Positions 35,401 to 47,400 of a DNA stretch of 64,000 nucleotides are shown here, piece by piece. Origin of the DNA: Ischnura elegans (taxonomy: Eukaryota; Arthropoda; Insecta; Odonata; Coenagrionidae). The position numbers and the translations under genes were made by a program. The stretch is from the NCBI RefSeq assembly GCF_921293095.1, contig NC_060247.1:52735111-52799110 (forward strand), read 5' to 3'. The notes below the pieces were generated by a model. The model was not told the origin of the DNA. It saw only the letters and a program-made list of their open reading frames with translations, and searched no databases. Each line of letters starts with the position of its first letter. The first letter of the stretch is position 1.

Positions 35401-38400
35401 CCGGTGAGAGTTGTCCGATGACGGCACAAAAGGAGGGGCGGATAACCCTGCGCCAGCACAGTTACAGCCAATCGCTGTCCCCCAAACGCCCCTCACACCC
35501 TCGCCTAGTCATAAAATGTTGTCACATACATATTGAGCACCAAAATAAGCCTGATCCACCAAAACAAACCCTTTCTTCGAATCAACAAAACAAGTGATTC
35601 TTCCTCTGGGTCCTTCACGCTCATCGTCCCTTCTGGCTCCTTTCTTCACGGAACCCTTTTATTTACAAGTGAAGTAGGTGTTTCCCTTTCTTTCCAGGCA
35701 ACCATACCCCCTACCCCAACCTAGACCATTCTGCCTATCATCGGACAACTCTCGGCGGCGGGACTGTAGATTTATCAACTTAGGAACAAGGCCTTGGAAT
35801 GCATCTATTTCGTATATCAGACTTCTGTATTCGGAAAGATATCAACCCTCGATTGCGTCATGCCACATTCTTCTGTTGAGAATCTGAAACGAATTTTCCT
35901 GTTTCTTTATATTTCTGTGATCGCATTTACTTTTTCTGTTTTTTTTCGATAATTCCTAAAAGAACTCTAAGAACTCTTATGAACCTCCAGTTTTTCGGTC
36001 CCGTGAACTTTGTAATAACGAGAGCCTACCGTATCTCAATTAGAACTGTATTCAGCTTTAAGTTTAAAGGCAAATTGCAGATTTTAAGCTTTTACAACAG
36101 AAAATTGTAATTTATACATTGTATCATAGAAGAAAAACAATCAAGATTTTCATAAATGCTGAAATCATATCTACAAAGCCTGAAAAGGTAAATAATATCA
36201 CTTGGTGTGAAGTTAAAAGTTTTGCCAAGTCTAGATGCTTGACAACAAGACATTTATGCAAAGCACCTTCATAGTTCTAGTCATATTGGTCAACTACTTC
36301 TTTCCTTTAAATCCTTTCTATTATTAAACTTATTTCAAAACTCTCCTACTGAATCTGTTCTCTCCTATTAAATCCCATGTAAGACATTTACACAATTAAT
36401 TATTGTCGAGTCAAGACCTCTATTATGCAATTTGTGCAGTGCATTTGTGATTAGCAGTGTGTAGTAATTAGTAATACCGTATAAGCGCGTGTAACAGGTG
36501 CACCTTTATTCCCAGAAATTGCAGCCAAAAAGGGGGGTGCGCCTCTTACACAAACTTCTATCTTCCCCTACTCCCTTTTTACAATGCTCCTGTTTGCGTT
36601 TCTTACACTTAAGCATCGTGCCGTCACGTCGTTACCTCAGATGTGAACATGGAAAAGATCGCACAGGGTATTTCGCTCCAGAGGGCGCGCTAAATTTACT
36701 GCTACGTGCTACGAGTGGGAATACCGTGGCATTTATACAGCATATAGTAATCGCTTATCAAACATAGAAAAACGCACAGTTTTGAAGGACAATACCTGAT
36801 CAAAAGTCAACATCTGTCTTGCTGAGTACCGTATTTGCACGAATCTAAGACGAGGTTTTTTTTCCTCCTAACTCCTGCAGAAAAGAGGGTTCGTCTTACA
36901 ATCGTATGCAAAATTCTCGACGTCAATCGGGTTGCATAATTTACGTCGGAAAAATTATGGACACCTGAGTTTGCCACCTGATAGCTATACAACGAAAAAT
37001 CAACGTCAAAAAAAGCTTAACAGTAATTTAGCATATTTAATTTTGTGTTCAAGTAAAAAAAAAACATTTTCCACTTTTGGGCAGCAGGCAAAAATTCGGT
37101 GCGTGCCGATCAGCCGCCGGGTGCACTTCTGCCGCGTCCGCGAGATTGCCTGCTTTACCCTGGGTTCGGCTCCATTCAAGTTAAAGCTCGATCAACTCAC
37201 AAAATGTTTGTGTGATTGGTTACAATTTACCTAAATTGTAACGTTAAAGCCTCAATGCCATCGCGGAATAAACTGCTACAAAGTCGTTGCATTTTTCTCA
37301 GAGCAACGGTAAGAAGGCAACATGATTTGCCTCTGATTAGAGAGATCGATTCCGTTGCCTTTCAGAGTATTACGATGGTAGAGAAAAGAAGTTATTACAC
37401 TCCCGCTTTCAAAAGAAAAGTTATTCAGTGGAATCCCGATCTATCGTACCCATATTGATCATTTTCCCGCATTCATCATTCGCCGTTTCTGGTCCCAAAT
37501 AAAGTTCCATATAGGCAATGTAATTTTTTCTCGCATCTCCGAAGTATCGCTTTCCCGCATATATCGTTTGAAGATTGTGGTCCCGACGTATAATTTTCCC
37601 GCATCCATCTTTTGACGAACATGAGACGAAATAAATACAATGTGTCATTTATGGCTAATAACGACAGGCACATAGATTAAATCTTCCCCACGAAATGAAA
37701 CCACCATTGGGAGAAGCTCAAAGCCACGGGGTAGTAACATAAGCGCATTTCCCAAGATCAGCTATCCCCCTCCATTCAGCACTCGCCTCCCCCCTCTGAC
37801 GCTTTCCTCTTCTCCAAAATCAAACAAAAGGTCCAACCTAGCGCAGGGATCGTGTTACGAAGACCTTGGCTTCGAAAAAAATATCAAGTTACACGAGAAC
37901 AATAAAAACGTGTTTCACGCCCCTCCTACCCACTGACCTTTTTCAGCCTACCTGCTTCAAAGTTCCTGGTTTCTGGAGGCCAACCGCTGCATGAATCACC
38001 TATTAGCTCAAAAGGTGTCTCACAATGAATTTCGGCAATTGGTATTATACTTTTATTAGGCTGAAATATTTGCAATGTTTTGAAATATTTGTAACTCAAA
38101 AAAGAACGAGACCAAGCACGACGTATTTCTAACGTTATTTAAGTATTTGCAAGGAACTAATTGGAAAAATACGATAATGATTTTTGGGGAAACTCTATAT
38201 CCTCGTAGCTGAGCTTCTTGGCAGTTAATGCGGCATTTTTTTCCGAAAACAGGATATCAGGTTATTATCAGTTGTCAATTTACGAGTTATACCATAAGTC
38301 TCACTTGTCAGAGTTACTGACGAAGGGATATCTTCTCAGGATATATTGTTCCTCCCTACTAGCAATCCGAATTCATCCGCCCATCTGGCGCTACGCTAAT

Positions 38401-41400
38401 TAGAAAAACATGGGTATCTTTGGGACAAAAAATTTCATGGCGCAGTCATATGGCCATGCTTCACCATCAGCAGGATACTCTGCGTACGCCGAACGCGATA
38501 GCATAGCTCGTACGATTGGTTCCCTACTTTCCAGGGTGGCTTGCCTTCATACCACCGAGTGTTTTCCGTGTGGGTTTAATGAAGTCAGGTTTCATTTTCA
38601 CTAGTTTAATTTTATTGGTCTTCGGACCATGGCCCCTCCAAAGAAACTTTTAGTCGAATCAATAATAAGACCTAAGTGTCTCGATAAAGTACTACTATTC
38701 CTGTCATTATGCGCCAAAAATCCTGCGTTTCCTGGGACATAGGCAACCTAGCCAAACATCCCCGCATTGAACGTTTTCCCCTAGAAAAATTTTTTTCCCA
38801 TAGTGGAGTTCCAAAAAAGGGGGGGTCGTCTTAGATTCGTGCAAATACAGTAATTTCCATTACGCTCGCTAAGGGCCTGATTTTTCAAATATCATCTTCA
38901 GATGCTATGGTTATTGCAATTGAAAATTATATTGGTGCCAAAACCTGCTGTTTAAAAAATTCAAACAAGTGTGTACATTGTGGGACTAAAAGGCATATAG
39001 AATAAATCAGAAATGCTTATAAGTGAAGAGCACTGAAGGAAAGGCAGAGGGGAAGGTGTGCTCTCCCTCCGTATTTTAAGAAACTAGGCTACGGGCGAAG
39101 TATAAAGGGAAGAACACGTCTGATCTTGCATGACACGTCGTTGCCTTCAAAGCGAAGGGGCGAAGGCACAGCAATGTGATATACAGTGGAACCTCGCTAA
39201 AGCGAGTACGGGCTATAGCGACACTCCCGCTATAACGAGAGATAGCCGATGCACCGTCAATTGACCCTACAATAAGCGTGTTAAAAAATTCGTTTTTACG
39301 AGACCCTTTTGGTGTTGGCTCTCGCCATAGCGAGGGTTTCACCGCCGGAAGATTTTCATCAAGACTCCTTAACCTCTGTAATTGCTAGCGATCTGTTAGA
39401 AATGAAGTTAATGGAGTGCTCAGTCTCAAATTTATGTGGTAAACCGTCTTTCGATAAATAAGTAGTTAATTTTGGTGAAAATATTGTGGCATTAGCATTC
39501 GCGAATGCTTAATCTTCTTTTGTTCCTCGGGCGGCAGAAAGCAGTCGGCAGCATACCCGCACGTCCGTGAGTTGCGTGAATAGAAAGCATTTGATGGCAG
39601 TCACCATGGCCAAAAAAACACCAAACACGTCTAAGCGAGAAAATAAAAATAAAGGAGTAATATGAGTGTCGAAATTAAATTTATCTTCCTATTCGCTCTG
39701 CAACATTAAAAAAAACAAAAGCGCCCAAGGAATGCAGACGATGAAGAGTTATAAGGAGCTTTGTTCGGGTGGTTTTGCCCATTCAAATCTGCGGGAACTT
39801 CTGAGAAAGGGGCTAGGCCCAAGCCTGAAGCGGAGTATTTTAGGGATAGATTGCGAATCGAGAATTTTAAGAGTGCGGAAGGTTGATTATACTAATGCGA
39901 AGCACCAAAGCGTTATCTCCCCTCACAACTCCCCTGGTGATGCCTGCGGTGTAAACCTGAAGTCGTGGAAGAGAGGACTCCGATCATAAGTATCTTTAGA
40001 AGTATTCCCCGCGTCATATAACATAGACGAAACGGAACTTTTTTTTTATATACAACTCCCCGACAAAACCCTTGCAGTATGATTACTTGCAATGATGCCT
40101 CTAAAGGTAGGTAGTGCGCCTTAGCGATGATGTAGGATGTACGAAGCAATGATACTCAGCGTGAATTGTCCGGATGGACGTATTTATTCTCCGTTGCGGA
40201 TTTACAAGGGTGAACTATTCGGGTCATTGGTCGGAGTCGTACTGGCGCTCTCTTTTGTTACGTAGGTAGCCGAACATCCCCTGGTGGCCGCTGGAAGAAC
40301 TCACAGAACAACTAACTCTCGTTTGCAGTGCCGTGGTAAACTCGGTGTATCATTTCAAATACGTCGCGAGCGTAAAACTCAAAAAGAAACTTTTTTTCAA
40401 CAACGGTAATTTTAATCACGTCATTTTTCAAGCTTAGCAAACTTTTTACCGTAGATGATGAAGATATTACATTATCTGATAGAAAAAGTCTTCCAAGGCG
40501 GGAACGTTATACAACCTTCCACCGGTAGAAACAAATGTAATGCGTTATTTCACTTCACTGCCGGTTAACGTACAGAAACAATAAACATACACCAATGGAA
40601 ACCTTTGAGGCATTAAATAACCGCGATACTGTTTTGTCAGTTAATTTTTGAATTTTCAGTGGAAAATACCAAAATAATAGAATGATCACGTAAATGAACT
40701 AATTAAGTGCATAGAAAAATGACTTCGTCGGTTGTGCATTAGCATAATGATTGACGAAACAATGCTTTCCATGATTTTTATTCAGTGCGGCGCTTATAAA
40801 TGGTTTGAATAGTTAGTCGTTGTTCGAGTAAGGAAATTTCGTGATGCAAAAAACATCGCCTTTCGTCTGGATTTATGCTTACGTTTATCGGATAGATGTT
40901 TATCTGTCGCCGCACCACTCCTGTTCCTGTATATCTGTCCGCAACAGGTATATTGGCTATTATTTGCTCCACCTCCGGTAAAGCGACAATTCGCTATAGC
41001 GAGTGTTTATTAGTGCACCGTGGGGTGTCGTTATATCGAGGTTGCACTGTATGCAGTTTGAGTTGCCTGAAGTTTCCAGTCCATCTTGCCTTATAAATCT
41101 TTGTGTCAATCAATTAGAACTTAAATGCTGTCAGATATGCATTAGATCACTTTCTTTTACGAACCTCGTGCATATCATACAATTATTGAAAGCTATCGAG
41201 ATATCTTCAGGCTCAGTAGGTGACTCACCTAGCATTTGGACTCCAGAAACTGGGAGACCGAACAAGGTCAGTTGGTAAGATGGGGTAGGGATGAAACGTT
41301 TCCATTGTTCCCGCGTAACTTGATATTTTCCTTTGAGGCAAGTGATTTATGGCCTGTGGGTTCTCGGAAAGGAAAAAAAATGACAAAAGCATGGGCTGAT

Positions 41401-44400
41401 GTAGGGCCGGGGGTGATTTTGTGAAATCTACGCCGTGGTTATTATCTTATGGCACTGAGATACCCCCGATTATTGTCCAATCTCTTGGGAAGATTCAGGC
41501 TATGTGCCTGTCGTGTTTTGCTTTAAAATTTTCCACAGCTGAAACTCTATTGCAATACTCCTACGAGAGCTTTTAAAAAAAACTGTCCATGAGCAGGACA
41601 AGCATCGTAGTGCAACAGCGTATGTGAAGAGAGGGTCGGAACTCTTTCTACTCCCTCTTATGGGAAACGAAATTACGGGAATCGAAAAAAATTCACGAAA
41701 GCATTGATTGAAAATTTCGGATTCAGATTCAATTTCTTCGACGAATTTGGATCCGAAGTACATTAAGGTGAAGGGCATTATTAGTGGATATTTGGATCTG
41801 AGGTATCCGATCCCACCGTCCCTAGTAAGCATCATAAGGTTAAGACTAAAAGTGAATACCTACTCACCTCTGAGCGCCATACATATTGTGTAAATTTAGC
41901 AGAAAAATGCCGCATGAATTATTGGTATTGAAAGTGAAAATTTTGATGACTGTCGAAAGTCCAGGCATAAGTCTGCAACACCGTGCGATAGTATTAAAGA
42001 AAATGCCGAAAAGTTGTTTTTTTCTTTAGCTCCGATGCTCCACTGAATGCAACTACATTATATTCTAGTCAATTTAGATACATTAGAACTAGGGTAGTTA
42101 GCCCTAGTTAAAATAACATAAGATCGTAGGCTTTCCCAGCAAATAATATCAGTAAAACCCTATCAGGTTTGTTACGGGATAAGCCCTTAAGTAGCCTTAA
42201 CCAGTACCAAACACAAGAATATTGAACAAATATTTATGCACACTTCCCCAACTTTTCACACTTTATGGGGTCACTAAAAATAAAAAAGGATTTTCACTGA
42301 AACTGAAACCCACTGTTAATAACATAAAGAGAATATATTTTTCCAACCCCTGCATGATATAATTAATACTACAATTATCCAATTACCGTTTATGAGGTTT
42401 GTCGTCCCGTGTTTCACCAACGAATGCTTTTAACTCATAATCTACACCACAGGGTTTTCCCGTATCTCCTGGAGCAGGTTGTAGGGTAACAGATGCAGGG
42501 CAGTGAGGGGGAAGCTCAAAATAAAATGGATAGGCATTGGGTCCCAACTTCTTCACTAGCCTTTCCTGAAATGAAGAATAAGGATAATAAATGCAATTTA
42601 AGGAATCATATTTTACACAACATTTTCTACAAAAACAATTTTCAAGGACATCAAGACTGATTATCATAATAAAATATGTGGTAACGTACAAATGGACAGA
42701 TAAATAACAAACATTAAGTATGTGTACAAATTTATATGGAGAGTTTTCCTACATACGGTTCTTAATCCCCTCCATTTCCTCTAGGGAGTTATTAGTCACC
42801 TTGCTTCCTTTTCTACACATCACCCTACCCTTACCTTATGCATATCTGCAATTTAGGAAGCCTAGTGCCTATTGTAGGATTAGATGACATGCAAATCAAA
42901 ATATTGCACTTTCATCTTTGACCATGAAAAACAACTTAACCTTGACAGAAGATGCAATTTTATCAAAGAAATTCTTCTGGTTATATAATGTCTTATCTAC
43001 AATATTAATAACTGTTTGGATAATATTTACATTATTTTATAAATTAATTGCCTGTCAATCCACATCAACTATGTCATGAATTGCACTTCAAGCATCATTT
43101 GTTTACACTTCAAAAAAACCAGAACAGAAACTTTTTAGATCAAGATCTTCAAGGCTATTTTCATTTTACTTAAATGCATACTTTCTACACAATTACGAAA
43201 AACATTAAAAATAGCGATAAAATCACTTTAAGTACTAGTTGCCCTTCCGACTGAGGCAAACAGATTTTCCATGACCAAAGGCCCTGTGCAAGCCAGCATC
43301 TTATTAGTAATTGGTCATGGGTAAAATAAAAATGGTGTCCACTAATTTTTCTGAGTAACCATTATGTACGGCAATGCCTTTGATGGTGCAGTGTTCTTAG
43401 CTAAAAAGGACACAGCAAAATAAAACCAGTATTTTACAATAACCAAACTCTGAGAAGCATACTCGAATCGCCTAAGGACAAGGAAATTCGGGAAGAGCAG
43501 AGTGGAGTGTATCTCCTTAATTGCACCGACTGTGACACGATTTACATTGGACAAGAGTTTTTCCACATGAGTGGCCAAGCACCACATGTCACCAGACACA
43601 GGGAAGAAAACTCTCAGTTCGCATAAAATCTCATTGACATGGGCCACAACAGTGACTTCATCACAACCATTCTGCCCAGAAAGAATGCAGATTACACCCC
43701 CTGGAAGAGCTGGAAATTTTAAGCCACAGGGACTCATATCTAGTTTATTACCAACTTTATCCTTCTTGCTCCCCCTGCTCCACTTTCCCACTCATTCATC
43801 CAACCCTTCACCCACCCCACCCACGGTGACGTCTACCCAAGCACCGAGCCCAACCACCACCTCCCCCTGTCCACCCCTCAGCACCCGAAAATTTCCCATT
43901 CCATTTTTTAATGCAATATATACCACTCAATTTAGCTGTACTCCTCACCTTGAAAATGATACATGGTAAAGAAACCATGATCGGACAAAATAAAACACCA
44001 TATGGAAAAAGCCAAGTTTTTACTCCTACTATACAAATGTCAACCAACAAATAATTTTTCCCCCATTGAATTCTGCACATTATGTGCACTTACATGCGAC
44101 TCCAAAAAGGTGTACTGCTCATTAGTCTTGAGACTTTCCAATAAAATTGGCACCCTGCTAAATACTAAATTATATGTTGATGCATACATACCTGAAGTCG
44201 AGTAAGTGGTCTTCTTCCTCCTGGCTTATGCCAGGATGAAGCAGTTGGAGTAGTTCCACCAGTTGAACTGTCCTGTGTTTCTGTTGATCCAGCAGGTGGG
44301 GGATAAACTTGCTCTGAAGCGAGGTAGAGGTCTTTCCTAAATGTAAGACCCAAAACATCCAAATCCTCTCGTCCATACCGAAATGCTGCCAAAACATGTC

Positions 44401-47400
44401 CAAAAACCTTTCGATCTTGAACATAGTCTGGATCAACAAGCACTACACCATCTAGAAACACAATAAAAGATAATAATTAGAATGAAATTTAGAAGTTTTG
44501 AAATACCAATACGTACATAATTCTATAGAACATTCCACATTCAGTTGTCACTGTGGGTTCTTGTGGAGAATCGTTTTCCATATTACTCTCTGTAGTCCGC
44601 TTGATGAATTGTAGCCAAATCTTAGAAATAGCAAATTGTAATAAGGAAGGGAGCTACAAAAGTTAAAATCTTAGAAAACTTTGTCCCATCTTGCTAGCTT
44701 GCTTTCCAAGTGTGCTGAAGAGAGAGAGGTAAGAAAACGAACATGGTATTTTAACACATTGCAGACCAATCATGGAGATCTCCGTATTTTGCGAGCCAAA
44801 TGCTGAGGACCAGCCACAGAGATTTCAGTGTTTTCACATATAATAATGAAACTTACTCTGCTTCTTTTAATATAAAATACATATGTTCACATTTGCTTCT
44901 GGTGTATTTGAGAATGTGCTTTTATTAATTTCGATTAGTCTTATACCATTCAAATTATATATTTTTTAGTATTTTTTAAATGAACGTAATTCACTACTTG
45001 ATATTACTAATGTGTCCGAATAAAATTTCACTAAGCTGTAACAAGTGAAAAAACTTGATAAAACATTAATTTTTCTCTAACAGCAACTCTATAAATTCTA
45101 GAATGTTCTGAAATTACAAATTATAATATTTTAGCTAATGAGAAATAATTTTGGTCTGATTTTTTCGGTCCTTTCAAATTAGCTATAACACAAAATCTAT
45201 TGTTGATGCATGGTGGCGCAAAGTGAATAATGTATATTTCACCTTTGAATGTATATTTTCGGCTGTCCTTCACACCCACCATGGTCTGGATTCTCACAAG
45301 ACATCCTATCTTCAGCCATCAATAATTCCTGTGTATCTTGTCTACTGAACAATTACTCCAATAACAATAAGACCTTATCTGTAGTAATGGTGTCAACTAG
45401 TGGTGGTGCTTTCAGAATGACAGAGAAGGATATATACGAAGAACTTTGTGTTGATGCATTATCGGACGTGCCAGATGATTGCGTAGATGAGAGTGAGAGC
45501 TCAGATAGTGAAATTGGTTTTGATATTGGTGGAAGACAACCTAAAAGAAAAGCTGCACAGTTAGTTTACACTGATGATAGAGCCTCAGATGCAAGTGATA
45601 GCAATGGTAGCTTAGTAAAAGACACCTCGGTGACATGGAATAAAATTAACCTTCCAAGAATTTTGTAAGATTTACAGAGAGTGGCAGTAATCATCAATGC
45701 CCCTGATAATTGTGAATGTGTTTTAGAAGTGAAAAAAATTTTTTACTGGGGATGACCTTCAAAAAATTTGTTTTGGAAGTAGCCAAGGGTTGGGCTACAT
45801 ACGAGGAGGGAAGAAGTGCATCTTTAAGCGATGATGACACGGACTGTGAGATAGAAAGACCGACTCAGCGAGCGCCTTGGCAGGATAACCTGAAGTAACT
45901 TACTTTTCTCACTGTCACTGAATAAATTAGAGCGGAAGATAAAGCTTTCTTTAACACTTTTTTGGAATCTATCTCTTGATCAAGGAGGAGAATCACGAAT
46001 GAGGTATCCTCCATTCTGAATTTCTATCTTCTGAATCAGAATTGAGTAATTTCAGTTCAGAGACATCAGATTCATCTAGTGATGAAACTCAAGAAGTTCT
46101 TAACACTGAGTAGGGTCTAGTAACTACGCGTATGTCCGCACTAGAATTACACTGCCAAGATCTATAGCTGTGATTGTCGGAAAATAACTGTGCAAGTCCT
46201 TTTGATCTGTATAAGTTGTTTCTTACAGATGATATGCTGGAGTATATCATAAGAGAGACTAACAAATACGCTAATGAATTTACAAACTAGCATACTAAAA
46301 ATGAAGTAGGCACTTACCGAAAACATCGCGTATCTAGTAACTACGCGTATGTCCGCACTAGAATTACACTGCCAAGATCTATAGCTGTGATTGTCGGAAA
46401 ATAACTGTGCAAGCCCTTTTGATCTGTATAAGTTGTTTCTTACAGATGATATGCTGGAGTATATCGTAAGAGAGACTAACAAATACGCTAATGAATTTAC
46501 GAACTTGCATACTAAAAATGAAGTAGGCACTTACCGAAAACATCAGAAAATTTGGATACGGGTTACCCTCGGAGATATTAATAAATTTATAGGTATTTTA
46601 CTAATTATGAGTGTTGCTCATCTTCCAAAAATTCGTCTTTATTGGTCGAATGATCCAATGTATATGAACACACTAATAAAAAGTATTATGCCTAGGGATC
46701 GCTTCCTAGCCATTCTAAGGTATTGGCACTTTTAGGAAAACAATCAAAAGAGATGTAAAGATCATTTACATAAGATTAGCTCAATTCTTTATTAAATAAA
46801 TGAGAATTTCCAAAAACATGTGAAACCTGGAAAAGTAGTAGTGATTGATGAAAGCATGGTTCCCTGGCGTGGGCGTCTAATATTTCGCCAGTACATATAT
46901 ACCGGGTAAATGACATAAATACGGCATCAAACTCTATAAGCTCTGCCTTCCCGAAGGCTACACTTATAATGTGATTGTATACTCTGGTAAAAGAAGATAT
47001 TCATCTGAAAAGGGACATGCACATGACATAGCAATGAAGCTCATGAATGGACTCCTGCCTGAAGGTCGCATATTATATACGAACAGTTTCTACACAAGTG
47101 TTCCTCTAGTTAAAGAGCTATCTGAGAAAAATACATACCTGTGTGGAACAGTATGCTCTAATAGTAAACAATTGCCCCAGGCCGCAAAAATCAAACAAAA
47201 AAAGGGTGAGATATTAGGTCTACGAAATTCAGATGGAATCAAAGTAAGTGCCTACTCAGGACTTCGGTTAATTGTTATTCAATTTTTTTTACATCAATTC
47301 CCAAAAACATGCAAGTACTTCATTTGATATTTTGGTTCTGTGTACCACATGGTGACCTAAATTGTCAGGAAGGGGTGGAGGTTTGGCGATACTGTTCTCT

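Noticed and set aside
43571..44089. Overlapping frames of 132 (plus) and 93 (minus) codons rich in Pro/Ser/Thr or Gly/Trp
   Set aside because: They come from a C-rich low-complexity stretch (43790-43900) and have no family signature; the only coding trace nearby is the Penelope GIY-YIG fragment.
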